DNA from: Aciduliprofundum sp. MAR08-339
GTDB lineage: Archaea > Thermoplasmatota > Thermoplasmata > Thermoplasmatales > Aciduliprofundaceae
NCBI RefSeq assembly: GCF_000327505.1
Contig: NC_019942.1
Coordinates: forward strand, 248,001 to 312,000
Direction: 5' to 3'
Length of the DNA stretch: 64,000 nt
Part shown: piece after piece, positions 54,582-63,605 of the stretch
Numbering within the stretch: position 1 is the stretch's first letter
Layout: each line of letters opens with the position of its first letter
Notes under the pieces: generated by a model
What the model was told of the DNA's origin: nothing
The model's database searches: none
Seen by the model: only the letters and a program-made list of their open reading frames with translations
Program-made: the position numbers and the translations under genes

Positions 54582-55321
54582 ACGGATATGAGACCACAAG
54601 CATAGGAATAAGCACTCTTGACCGGGCCCTCATGGGTGGTGTTCCCAGGGGATACACAATCCTGCTCTACGGCTCCCCCGGATCCGGTACGGAACTATTT
54701 GCCAAGCAGTTTGCAGCCTCTGGCGCTGCCAAGGAAAACGTGATTTACTTCACGACCATTGAAAGGGATGAAGACATAATTGCAACCATGAAAGAATTTG
54801 GCTGGGATACGAATATAAAGATCATAAACATTGGAGTGGAGTACTACCACAAGGTCCTGGAAAAAGAACTGATCATAAGCAAGTACCGGGAGGAGGGAAT
54901 TCCCATAAACGAGATCTTCAAGCCTGCAAGAAAGAGAGAGGAAAAGGAGGTAAACTTCCTGACCAAGGTGACCTACGAGATTTCAAAACTCAAACCTCCA
55001 TTTCGAATAGTTATAGATTCTCTGGACTTCTTCCTGAACAGGTATGATAAGACCAAGGTGATCTCCTCACTTAGAACCATAAAGGCCCATGCCCAGTACT
55101 ATGGGGGTGTGGTTCTCATAACCATGCTCACCCCTGGAAGCAAGGGTACCGTGTACGGAGGAATCGAGGAGATCGTTGACGTGATACTTGAGATGGAGAT
55201 GAAGAGAGGAGATGAAGGATTTGAAAAATACCTGCTGATAAAGAAGGTGCGCAACCATCCTGAGAAAGTGGGTATATTCAAATACGATGTGAATGAGCAG
55301 GGAATAGTGCTTCTGAAGTGA
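54578..55321 (+). CDS. KaiC-like ATPase with altered P-loop
   Basis: A 247-residue KaiC-family protein (TTSIGISTLDRALMGGVPRG). The P-loop is GSPGSGTELF, with Thr38 in place of the invariant lysine, so it may not hydrolyse ATP alone. Walker B-like FRIVIDSLDFF remains. An insertion around residues 95-125 is rich in Lys and Glu. It overlaps the upstream gene and precedes a DUF763 gene by 4 nt. Confidence 0.8.
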   Translation: MNGYETTSIGISTLDRALMGGVPRGYTILLYGSPGSGTELFAKQFAASGAAKENVIYFTTIERDEDIIATMKEFGWDTNIKIINIGVEYYHKVLEKELIISKYREEGIPINEIFKPARKREEKEVNFLTKVTYEISKLKPPFRIVIDSLDFFLNRYDKTKVISSLRTIKAHAQYYGGVVLITMLTPGSKGTVYGGIEEIVDVILEMEMKRGDEGFEKYLLIKKVRNHPEKVGIFKYDVNEQGIVLLK

Positions 55322-55325
55322 GGAA

Positions 55326-56411
55326 ATGGAGAGGAGTGGATTTGCCAACTTGCCCCTTCATCCAGGCCACGCACCCAGATGGCTTTTTGGCAGGATGGTC
55401 AATTTATCTAAAGAGATTGTGAGCATCATTGCTCTGGAGTATGGCACCGAGGAGGTACTGCGTAGATTTGCTGACCCCTACTGGTTTCAGGCATTCTCCT
55501 GCGTGATCGGATTTGACTGGCACTCTTCAGGCACAACAACAGTAACCATGGGTGCTTTGAAACAGGCGTTGAGAGTGGAGGATGGCCTCGTGGTGGTAGG
55601 TGGCAAGGGCCGGATATCAAGAAGCACGCCACTGGAAATTGAAAAATTTGGATATGAGATGGGACTTTCATCCCAGAAAATTGAAGAGATAAAGTACGCA
55701 AGCAAAATGGCGGCCAAGGTTGATAATACAGTGCTTCAGGATGGCTATCCACTTTACCATCACACGATGCTTCTGGACGAGCATGGAAACTGGGTGGTTA
55801 TACAGCAGGGCATGAATTCAAAGAAAAAGTACGCGAGGCGCTATCACTGGCTCCACGGAATAAACAGTTATGTAAACGAACCTCGTACGGGAATAATTGC
55901 AGATTCAATAGAGGCACAGGTACTTGATATGAGCGCAAGGGTGAGCGAGGAAGCCAGAAAAATATCCGTGGATGTGGTGCGGGATAACCCAAAAAAGATA
56001 AGGAACATGATAGCTGATGCAAGTACCAAGGGACAAAAAACGCTGGACGAGTTTTCAAATGTAAAGGTGCTAACAATGCCCTGGCACATAAATTGGAATA
56101 CCCTGTTCAAAGCATACGAGATTCAACCCAAAAATTACGAAGAACTCATCGGAATTAAGGGTATAGGTCCATCCACAGTTCGCGCTCTTGCTTACATAGC
56201 AGAGATCATATACGGTGCGGAAGTTTCATGGAAAGATCCTGTAAAATACTCCTTTGCCCTGGGAGGTAAGGATGGTGTACCGAAGCCCGTGGACAGAAAG
56301 ACATACGATAATAGCATAGAGATCCTGCAGATGAGCATAGAGGAGGCATCCCTGGGCAGGAAGGAGAAGTTGGAGATGCTGAGAAGGTTGAGGAGGTTTG
56401 TTCCACCTTAG
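55326..56411 (+). CDS. DUF763 family protein
   Basis: A 361-residue protein of the DUF763 family, found in archaea and some bacteria. The conserved N-terminus is RSGFANLPLHPGHAPRWLFG, with GTTTVTMGALKQAL and later HHTMLLDEHGNWVVIQQGMN. A C-terminal helix-hairpin-helix-like segment (LIGIKGIGPSTVRALAYIAE) suggests nucleic-acid contact. The biochemical role is unknown. It ends a KaiC-like operon, hinting that the ATPases act with it, perhaps in DNA repair or recombination. Confidence 0.85.
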   Translation: MERSGFANLPLHPGHAPRWLFGRMVNLSKEIVSIIALEYGTEEVLRRFADPYWFQAFSCVIGFDWHSSGTTTVTMGALKQALRVEDGLVVVGGKGRISRSTPLEIEKFGYEMGLSSQKIEEIKYASKMAAKVDNTVLQDGYPLYHHTMLLDEHGNWVVIQQGMNSKKKYARRYHWLHGINSYVNEPRTGIIADSIEAQVLDMSARVSEEARKISVDVVRDNPKKIRNMIADASTKGQKTLDEFSNVKVLTMPWHINWNTLFKAYEIQPKNYEELIGIKGIGPSTVRALAYIAEIIYGAEVSWKDPVKYSFALGGKDGVPKPVDRKTYDNSIEILQMSIEEASLGRKEKLEMLRRLRRFVPP

Positions 56412-56450
56412 GCGAAAATTATAATTAACCGAGCGGAAATACCCTAAACA

Positions 56451-57296
56451 ATGACAAAAATTTCTGATGAGGAGATAAGGAAACTCAAGTTAAAGGCAAA
56501 TGAAATTCGCACATGGAGCATAAAGATGATTTACGCCGCGCAATCGGGACATCCCGGGGGCGCGCTAAGCGCCGCGGACATTTTAGCAGTGCTGTACTTC
56601 CACGAGATGCGTGTTGATCCGAACAACCCGGAGTGGGAAGATAGGGACAGATTCGTGCTGAGCAAGGGACATGCATCCGCAGCCTATTATGCGGCCCTCG
56701 CAATGCGAGGATTCTTCCCGGAGGATGAGTTGCTAAAATTCAGGCGCGTGGATTCGTTTTTACAGGGGCATCCCTCGCTGATGGTTCCCGGAGTGGACAT
56801 GTGCACCGGCTCGCTGGGGCAGGGATTGAGCGCCGCCATTGGCATGGCCCTCGCCGCAAAGATGGATGGAAAAGATTATCGGGTTTACGCGATTTTGGGC
56901 GATGGGGAGATTGAGGAGGGCAACATCTGGGAGGCCGCGATGACTGCCGCAACACGAAAATTGGACAATCTGGTTGCAATAGTGGATCGCAATAAAATAC
57001 AGCTGGACGATTTCACAGATACAATGGTTGCCCTTGATCCGCTGGAGGAGAAGTGGCGCGGGTTCGGATGGAGAGTAATATCCATTAACGGTCATGATAT
57101 GGTGCAGATAATCCGCGCCCTGGATGAAGCGAGAGGCACGAAGGGCAGACCCACGGTGATAATTGCGCACACCGTTAAAGGCAAGGGCGTGAGCTATATG
57201 GAGAACACTGCAAAGTACCACGGCAAGCCTCCGCAGAGCGAGGAAGAGTATGAGATGGCACTTAAAGAGCTTAATGATGAGAGGCGAAGAATATGA
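56451..57296 (+). CDS. Transketolase, N-terminal subunit
   Basis: The thiamine-diphosphate-binding half of a split, archaeal-type transketolase moving two-carbon units in pentose synthesis. The 281 residues include QSGHPGGALSAADILAVLYF, SKGHASAAYYAALAM, TGSLGQGLSAAIGMA and the ThDP motif GDGEIEEGNIWEAAM. It overlaps the C-terminal subunit by 4 nt. The first third has several GC-rich, CpG-containing stretches unlike the neighbours, perhaps a sign of transfer. Confidence 0.95.
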   Translation: MTKISDEEIRKLKLKANEIRTWSIKMIYAAQSGHPGGALSAADILAVLYFHEMRVDPNNPEWEDRDRFVLSKGHASAAYYAALAMRGFFPEDELLKFRRVDSFLQGHPSLMVPGVDMCTGSLGQGLSAAIGMALAAKMDGKDYRVYAILGDGEIEEGNIWEAAMTAATRKLDNLVAIVDRNKIQLDDFTDTMVALDPLEEKWRGFGWRVISINGHDMVQIIRALDEARGTKGRPTVIIAHTVKGKGVSYMENTAKYHGKPPQSEEEYEMALKELNDERRRI

Positions 57297-58234
57297 ACTG
57301 GGAATACGAGTCTCCGAGAAAAGCTTACGGAACCACGCTGGTTGAACTTGGAAAGGAGAGAGAGGATATAGTGGTCATGGATGCTGATTTGAGCACCTCT
57401 ACCAAAACGGCGATGTTCGGCAAGGAATTTCCTGATAGATTCTTCAATGTGGGGTTGCAGGAGCAGAACATGATGGGCATAGCCGCCGGTCTGGCGAGAA
57501 GTGGAAAAACGGTATTTGCATCATCATTTGCAGTTTTTGCAACCGGTCGTGCCTATGATCAGATAAGGCAGAGCATCGCGTACCCGAAGCTGAACGTGAA
57601 GATTGTTGCGACGCATGGCGGCGTGACGGTGGGAGAGGACGGAGCATCGCATCAGATGATTGAGGATATAGGCTTGATGAGAGGTCTTCCAAACATGCGT
57701 GTCATTGTGCCTGTGGATTCGAACGAGGTGCGCAGCGTAATAAGATTCGTTGCCTCGAAGCCGGGACCATTCTATGTTCGGCTCACAAGAACAGCATTGC
57801 CCAATCTCACAGATGGAGAATTTGAGTTTGGAAGGGCTCGCGTTATGAGAGATGGGGAGGATGCAACGATAATTGCCACGGGTATTGAGGTATCCTATTC
57901 TCTTCTAGCCGCAGAAATCCTCAAAAAGAATGGTCTGGATGTACGTGTAATCAACATAAGCACCATTAAGCCAATAGATGTTGATACGATAGTGAAGGCA
58001 GCAAAAGAAACAGGAATGATAATGACCGTGGAGGATCACAATATTTACAACGGTCTTGGCTCAGCGGTTGCAGAGGTGCTCGTTGAGAATTACCCAGTGC
58101 CCATGAGAAGACACGGAATGATGGATGTGTTTGGAAGAAGCGGGAAATGGAACGCCCTCCTCGAATATTACGGAATGGATGATAGGGGAATAGCAAGGGA
58201 GATGCTCTCCTTCCTGAAGGAGGTGAAAGGATGA
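57293..58234 (+). CDS. Transketolase, C-terminal subunit
   Basis: The pyrimidine/Rossmann half of the enzyme: 313 residues with VVMDADLSTSTKT, FFNVGLQEQNMMGIAAGLA (the catalytic Glu), THGGVTVGEDGASHQ and a C-terminal domain (GLDVRVINISTIKPID). The split is normal for archaea, not a broken gene. It overlaps the transaldolase gene by 4 nt. Confidence 0.95.
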   Translation: MNWEYESPRKAYGTTLVELGKEREDIVVMDADLSTSTKTAMFGKEFPDRFFNVGLQEQNMMGIAAGLARSGKTVFASSFAVFATGRAYDQIRQSIAYPKLNVKIVATHGGVTVGEDGASHQMIEDIGLMRGLPNMRVIVPVDSNEVRSVIRFVASKPGPFYVRLTRTALPNLTDGEFEFGRARVMRDGEDATIIATGIEVSYSLLAAEILKKNGLDVRVINISTIKPIDVDTIVKAAKETGMIMTVEDHNIYNGLGSAVAEVLVENYPVPMRRHGMMDVFGRSGKWNALLEYYGMDDRGIAREMLSFLKEVKG

Positions 58235-59031
58235 AGATATTCATAGATACTGCAAGTTTGAAGGAGATAAAAGAGGCTATTTCCTGGGGTATAGTGGATG
58301 GTGTGACCACGAATCCATCGCTTATTCGCAAGGCGGTGGAAAACGAGGCAAGGGGGAAATCGCTTGATAGTTACATCGTGGAGATTCTCAAGGTTGCGGG
58401 TCCAGATCGCCCGGTTAGCCTGGAAGTAATGGGACTCACGGCTGAGGATATGATTCGTGAGGCAGAAATTCTTTACGATAAGTTCAACTCCGTTGCAGGC
58501 AATGTTGTCATCAAGGTTCCCATCAACACCTATAGCGGGCATTACGAGGGACTCAAGACGATAAAGGCACTGAGCGAGGAAGGAATTCCTGTTAATTGCA
58601 CGCTCATAATGACTCCCGAGCAGGCGCTCCTGGCAGCGAAAGCCGGAGCTAAGTATGTTAGTCCGTTTGCAGGGCGCATTGATGACTTTCTCAGGGTTAA
58701 AAAGGGCCTCAAGCCGGGTGTGGATTTCCAGAAGGGCGATTACTATCCCTGGGATGGCACTGGTGTAGACGACAATGGAATAAGGAGTGGGTCAGACCTC
58801 GTTGAAAAAGTTGTGGTTATCCTGGACCACTACAACTATGACACGGAGGTAATCGCCTCAAGCATACGCAACACCCGACAGGTTCGAGAGGTGGCGATGA
58901 TTGGTGCGCATATAGCGACCATCCCCTTCAAGGTTCTGGAATCAATGCTCTTGCATCCGAAGACTGAGGAAGGAGTGAAGAAGTTCAGTGAGGATGCGGA
59001 AAAAGCAGGTTACGAAGAGGTTTTCAAGTAA
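58231..59031 (+). CDS. tal: Transaldolase (small, TalC/MJ0960 type)
   Basis: This enzyme transfers a dihydroxyacetone unit, completing non-oxidative pentose interconversion with the split transketolase. The 266-residue TIM barrel has FIDTASLKEIKEAISWGIVDG, TTNPSLI, the Schiff-base Lys region NVVIKVPI, CTLIMTPEQALLAAKAGA and KYVSPFAGRIDD. An insertion of about 40 residues (about 160-195) makes it longer than the 215-residue members. It is convergent with the flippase gene 3 nt away. Confidence 0.93.
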   Translation: MKIFIDTASLKEIKEAISWGIVDGVTTNPSLIRKAVENEARGKSLDSYIVEILKVAGPDRPVSLEVMGLTAEDMIREAEILYDKFNSVAGNVVIKVPINTYSGHYEGLKTIKALSEEGIPVNCTLIMTPEQALLAAKAGAKYVSPFAGRIDDFLRVKKGLKPGVDFQKGDYYPWDGTGVDDNGIRSGSDLVEKVVVILDHYNYDTEVIASSIRNTRQVREVAMIGAHIATIPFKVLESMLLHPKTEEGVKKFSEDAEKAGYEEVFK

Positions 59032-59034
59032 ATT

Positions 59035-60567
59035 TTAAGTTTTATCCCTTTTTAGATCTATATTGAACATTCTGAGCACAAAATCTATTTCCTCTCTACC
59101 AAATTCTCTGAGGAGATAAAGAATTCCAACATATATCATAGCAAATAGTATGAAAGAGCCAACCACAGAGTACCACGAGAGAAGAGGCACATGAGTTTTG
59201 ATGATAAATATAACAAATGCAGCCACACCTCCAGCCAGAAGATGCATTAGAATATACTTTTCATATTTTACCCCGAGGATTTTATATGCTTTGTACCTGA
59301 GAAATACAAACCCTATTAGAAAAGAGAGAAGAGTCGCCAGAGCTGCTCCGGTGCTTCTCAATCCAAAAAGGGGAATACCCATTATGGATTTGGGGATAAA
59401 CAGGGTGTTGAGAACGACATTCACAGATGCTTGAATAATGCCAACCTTCATCACCTCATGGGGCCGGTTTGCAGAGGTGAGTAAGGATCCATACGGTCCA
59501 TTTATAACTCCAAGATATGCATATATCATCAGGATAATTAGTGGAGTGGAATATGGGATAAGAGATGAGCGAAATATATTCAAAATCTCTGGGGCCATGG
59601 CCACTGTGAACATAACAAATGGTACGGAGATCAGGGATAGATAGCGCTCTGCCTTTGAAGTGATATTGAAAAACTGATAATGATTGCTGCTCTCATAATA
59701 GGAAGATTGAGCTGGATAAAGGAAAAATGATACGGATCCTCCCAAATATGTAACAAAAAGTGCAAGTTTCTGCACGGAGAAATAGCCTCCTACCTCCGCA
59801 CTATTCCAGAAAAACTGAAGCATGGTTCTGTCTGTATAGGCCTGTATAGTGCCAACAACTCCGAGGAGGGCAAGTGGTATTGCAAAGAGAATATACTCCT
59901 TCACCAAAGAGTAATGGGGTCTTTTTACAGACATGCCGTCGCCAACGGCCCAACCAATATATATGAGAAGGTTAAAAAACACCCCCATCAAATATGCATA
60001 TGTAAATAGCACACCAATGTATCCTATTGGAATCACGGAATTAATCTTGTAATACACGGCAAATATTATTATTAAAATATCCTGCACCAGAACCTGCACG
60101 AATAAAGGCACAACGGATTTTCTTGCATCAAGTTTGGTCCGGTAAGTTGTTCTAAAAATATTGGCCAAGGAAGAAAGAAGCATACCGAGAATAGCTATAT
60201 ACACGGCCTTCTCAAGATAAGGAGACTCAAATTTATAACCGAAAAAATTACCCATAACGTAGAATCCACCGAAGGATACAACCAGGAAGATCAATCCAAG
60301 AAATCCTTTTATGAGTATATATGCCCCCATACATTCCTCTTTCTCCTTCTTCTGGGTTACCTTCTTCACATGGGCGGAATCTACTCCCAAAGATGAGATG
60401 ATACTTAATATTCCGGCTATTCCCAAGGCTGAACCATAAATACCCCAGGCATACTGGCCCACAAATCTCAGGGCAAAGAAGAGGGTGATGTAACCCAAAA
60501 CTCCACCAAAAACGTTGTAAGATAAAAGAAAAAGCGACTTCCTTGCGATTCCCGTATGCTCGCTCAT
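59035..60567 (-). CDS. Polysaccharide flippase (Wzx/MATE-like)
   Basis: A membrane protein of 510 residues with about 12-14 helices in the MOP flippase family (start [20 protein letters not shown], later [19 protein letters not shown]). It likely moves lipid-linked glycan across the membrane for surface glycosylation, fitting the glycosylation-site-rich surface proteins here. Its start overlaps the MTAP stop by 4 nt (ATGA). The exact substrate is unknown. Confidence 0.82.
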   Translation of the reverse strand: MSEHTGIARKSLFLLSYNVFGGVLGYITLFFALRFVGQYAWGIYGSALGIAGILSIISSLGVDSAHVKKVTQKKEKEECMGAYILIKGFLGLIFLVVSFGGFYVMGNFFGYKFESPYLEKAVYIAILGMLLSSLANIFRTTYRTKLDARKSVVPLFVQVLVQDILIIIFAVYYKINSVIPIGYIGVLFTYAYLMGVFFNLLIYIGWAVGDGMSVKRPHYSLVKEYILFAIPLALLGVVGTIQAYTDRTMLQFFWNSAEVGGYFSVQKLALFVTYLGGSVSFFLYPAQSSYYESSNHYQFFNITSKAERYLSLISVPFVMFTVAMAPEILNIFRSSLIPYSTPLIILMIYAYLGVINGPYGSLLTSANRPHEVMKVGIIQASVNVVLNTLFIPKSIMGIPLFGLRSTGAALATLLSFLIGFVFLRYKAYKILGVKYEKYILMHLLAGGVAAFVIFIIKTHVPLLSWYSVVGSFILFAMIYVGILYLLREFGREEIDFVLRMFNIDLKRDKT

Positions 60568-61337
60568 ATCTCCGCCCCTTTCAGGGCATCCTTACAGGGG
60601 CAGTTTCGCTCATCGGGAATTCTGGGTATGCCCTCTTCCAGTATTTTCTTCACCTTTTCCTCGTTCTCCTTCATCACATGCATCACTTCCTCCGTTGTCA
60701 CTGGCTTCTCAGCCCATACATCGTAATCAGTTATTGTAGATATGTTCACATAGCACATCTCTAACTCACGAGCAAGCTGCACCTCAGGAACAAGCGTCAT
60801 GCCAATGATATCTGCAAATTGCTTGAACATTCTGCTCTCAGCCCTGGTTGAAAATCTGGGACCCTCTATGCACACATAGGTACCCTTATCATGCACAGGA
60901 TAGCCAAGACTCCTTGCCACATCTATGAATATTTTCCGCAACTCTGGGCAGAACGGATCGGCCATACTTATGTGCACAACCTTTGGGCCATCATAGAACG
61001 TGTATTCTCGCTTCTTCGTGAAATCTATGTACTGGTCCGTTATGACTATATCCCCGGGCCTGTAATCCTCACGTAGAGAGCCCACAGCACTTATTCCTAT
61101 TACACGCTCAACACCCAAAGAATAGAGGGCATAGATATTGGCCCTGTAGTTAACCTTATGTGGTGGGATGTAATGTCCCTTTCCGTGTCTTGGCAAAAAG
61201 GCAACTTCCACACCATTTATCTCACCAATCTCAACATTCCCCGAGGATGGGCCATAGGGAGTGTGTATCTTCACGCTCTTCTTTGGAGTGAAAACACCGT
61301 ATACGCCAGAACCACCGATTATACCAATCTTCGGCAT
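60564..61337 (-). CDS. mtnP: S-methyl-5'-thioadenosine phosphorylase
   Basis: This enzyme splits methylthioadenosine (from polyamine synthesis) to adenine and methylthioribose-1-phosphate. The 257 residues have [61 protein letters not shown] and the adenine-selecting TDYDVWAE (Asp pair), contrasting with the Asn in the paralogue at 841-1509. A C-terminal CPCKDAL motif is present, possibly a disulfide for thermostability. It is upstream of the flippase on the minus strand. Confidence 0.93.
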   Translation of the reverse strand: MPKIGIIGGSGVYGVFTPKKSVKIHTPYGPSSGNVEIGEINGVEVAFLPRHGKGHYIPPHKVNYRANIYALYSLGVERVIGISAVGSLREDYRPGDIVITDQYIDFTKKREYTFYDGPKVVHISMADPFCPELRKIFIDVARSLGYPVHDKGTYVCIEGPRFSTRAESRMFKQFADIIGMTLVPEVQLARELEMCYVNISTITDYDVWAEKPVTTEEVMHVMKENEEKVKKILEEGIPRIPDERNCPCKDALKGAEI

Positions 61338-61390
61338 GGTATCACCCAGGAGAGTATATGCTCAAAAGATAAAAAAATAATGGATTTAAA

Positions 61391-62707
61391 TCAGGATTTC
61401 TGAGGCTTTGCAGAGCCATCGCTAGCCAGAAGTTTCTTTTTGAGGAATGGAACCCACAGAGTTTCTATAATCACCGTCACAAGCACTGTTATCACCGTTG
61501 CGCTGAGAATGATCTCGCCCCAGTGAATCATCTGGGGATTGTTGTACCTCAGTCCAAGCGCCAGAGGCAAACCTGCAAGGGCTGAGGGAACCACACCTCT
61601 TGGTCCTTCAAGGGCTATGAACAATGTTTTCTTCCACTTCCACTTGGGGAGTATGAGCAGAGTGGCCACAGGCCTTGCCACAAACACTATTATGAGTGCC
61701 AGTATTGTGCCGTAAAGGAGAATGCTCGGAGTTATGACACTCAACTTCAAGCTTGCTCCGAGAAGTATGAAGATGAATATAGTACCCAGCATGGCAAGTA
61801 CATCGTTAAAATGCATGTGCCACCTTATGGCATGAGATATCTCAGGACTGGTGTCATGGAAGAAGTCATCATAATTCCCAAGCAGTATTCCAATAACGGT
61901 GGCCACAAGAAATCCGGAGGCATTCAGAGCCTCACCCAGAACAAAACCACCGAAGGCCAGGGTTATGGCCAGAATCTCAACATAGGGGGATTTTCTCAGT
62001 TTTACCTTCTTTATACCCTCATATCCAGCGTACGCAATTACAACACCCAGAAATATGGACATTCCAACTTGATAGAGGAAATAGATAATTGCGGCAGGAT
62101 AAAGAGTAACATATGTGGCAAGTTGCTCAACAATATGCGCGCTTGGAGCCTGGGGCATAACAAAAACCAGAGCCACAGAGGTCAGTACTATGCCCAGGGG
62201 ATCGTTAAATATGGATTCCGTAACTATTACCGTCTCTATATTCTTGTCAACATGATGCTGCTTGAAAAGTGGGATCAGAGTTGCCGGATCCGTTGCAGAG
62301 ATTATGGACCCGAAAAGAAAACCAACGGCAAAGGGCAGATGGAAGATCATTGAGAAGGCAAAGGCAGCAATTAAAGCGGTTATGAGAAGACCAAGAGTAT
62401 CAAGTATGGCTATTGTGGTAAAGTTCTTAACAAGAAGTGAGCGCCAGAGGTGATATCCCTCTGCAAATAAAATCATAAAGAGGCCAAAAACTCTGGCATA
62501 CTCAAACATCCCCAGAGCCAGTTTTCTGTCAATCAGACCGAACACCGGTCCGGCAAGTATACCGAAGATTATGAGAATAGGGATGTATGAAACGTGCGTT
62601 CTTCTACTTATGAGCAGAGCAACAATTCCCAGTATGAGCACAACCAACACCACATAGGCCACAACATCCACCGTGGAATGCAACACCAGTGATATATTGA
62701 AATTCAT
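61391..62707 (-). CDS. Cation/proton antiporter (CPA1/NhaP type)
   Basis: A membrane protein of 438 residues with about 12 helices. The conserved core is SIISATDPATLIPLFK followed by TESIFNDPLGIVLTSVAL, where the Asn-Asp pair (ND) marks electroneutral CPA1-type sodium/proton exchangers. ATG 62707 follows GGTGAT, and a TATA element (62741-62749) lies about 35 nt upstream. The frameshifted TrkA-C gene lies directly upstream on the same strand. Confidence 0.9.
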   Translation of the reverse strand: MNFNISLVLHSTVDVVAYVVLVVLILGIVALLISRRTHVSYIPILIIFGILAGPVFGLIDRKLALGMFEYARVFGLFMILFAEGYHLWRSLLVKNFTTIAILDTLGLLITALIAAFAFSMIFHLPFAVGFLFGSIISATDPATLIPLFKQHHVDKNIETVIVTESIFNDPLGIVLTSVALVFVMPQAPSAHIVEQLATYVTLYPAAIIYFLYQVGMSIFLGVVIAYAGYEGIKKVKLRKSPYVEILAITLAFGGFVLGEALNASGFLVATVIGILLGNYDDFFHDTSPEISHAIRWHMHFNDVLAMLGTIFIFILLGASLKLSVITPSILLYGTILALIIVFVARPVATLLILPKWKWKKTLFIALEGPRGVVPSALAGLPLALGLRYNNPQMIHWGEIILSATVITVLVTVIIETLWVPFLKKKLLASDGSAKPQKS

Positions 62708-62740
62708 CTTTCATCACCTACCTAAGGTGATGACATTCCC

Positions 62741-62749
62741 ATATATAGG
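62741..62749 (-). promoter_or_regulatory. TATA element for the antiporter gene
   Basis: CCTATATAT on the minus strand, about 38 nt before ATG 62707, leaves room for a short leader with GGTGAT. It gives the antiporter its own promoter, independent of the broken upstream gene. Confidence 0.5.
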
Positions 62750-62762
62750 TATTACTAAGGCC

Positions 62763-63524
62763 CTACGCACTCATGTGACCATTTTCTCCTCCATCTACCC
62801 CATTCACTCTCTCCACTACCTCCCTATGCTCCCTATCTCCCCTCTTTCCCTTGATTCTACGCAACAGTTCCTTTATCGTTTCCTCTGGTCTATAGCATAT
62901 GAGTTCGTCACCGGGCATGAGTTGCACCTCACCTCTTGGAGCGCCCATGTACCTCTCCCCACCCCTCACTTTCCTTATTATTCCGAGAACCAGGACACTC
63001 TCTTCGTTTAATCTCAAATCCTTCAACTTCTTATTTGCGAGCCACGAGTTTCTTCGTATCTTCGGATGGTGTAACCCTTGGACAGGCCCAGGAGGAGCTC
63101 ATAATCATAGGGGTGAATTTTTGTGAATTTTCTCAGGGTTCTTTTTATTATGTATCTCAATCCTCTGGCAATCACCTTTGATCTGGCAAAGAGAAGTAGC
63201 AAGATCAGAGCGATTGCAAGGTAAATCAAACTATCCACAATGCCCGGGTATTTTTTCCCACAAAGCTCAGGAAGAGCATGGCCATCGCAGATGTTATTCC
63301 CGCACTACCCACAAACTCAATATGAGAATTATTTTTCTCCTTACAGGATGGGACATAACATACTCAGACTCGCCGGTGGTAAACCCCACGTCCGTGTAGG
63401 CACTCTGTGCCTGAAATGTGGCTACCTCCCTGGATAATCCTGTCATCTCCAATGCAACGGCACCAAATCTAACGAAGATTATTGAGAATAGAATAACAAT
63501 GAGCAGAGATATGAGCGCTATCAA
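62763..63524 (-). pseudogene. TrkA-C (RCK) domain membrane protein gene, disrupted by three frameshifts
   Basis: Three consecutive minus-strand frames together look like one protein. First is TTG 63524 to about 63315 (a transmembrane segment, then VALEMTGLSREVATFQAQS and VGFTTGESEYV). About 63310-63245 reads VGSAGITSAMAMLFL, then 63238-63045 a helix and IHPYDYELLLGLSKGY. Last, 63040-62763 carries the TrkA-C part (YMGAPRGEVQLMPGDELICY). Each junction (near 63314, 63240 and 63046) needs one added base to restore the frame. GGGTGAT precedes TTG 63524, so the gene was once translated. It is a pseudogene unless the sequence has errors; the intact protein would be about 240 residues. Confidence 0.72.
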
Positions 63525-63605
63525 CCCAAATCACCCTACACACATAACAGTGAGGATAATTAAATTTTGCTGAAAGTTTATTAAGGTTTAAGATGATATG
63601 CCCCT

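Noticed and set aside
56530-56580. GC-rich stretch in the transketolase gene as an inserted element
   Set aside because: It encodes the conserved thiamine-enzyme motif in frame, with no repeats or target duplication; at most a codon-use difference.
56451-58234. Transketolase in two pieces, possibly a frameshift
   Set aside because: Split transketolase with a 4-nt overlap is the normal archaeal form, and both halves have complete domains.
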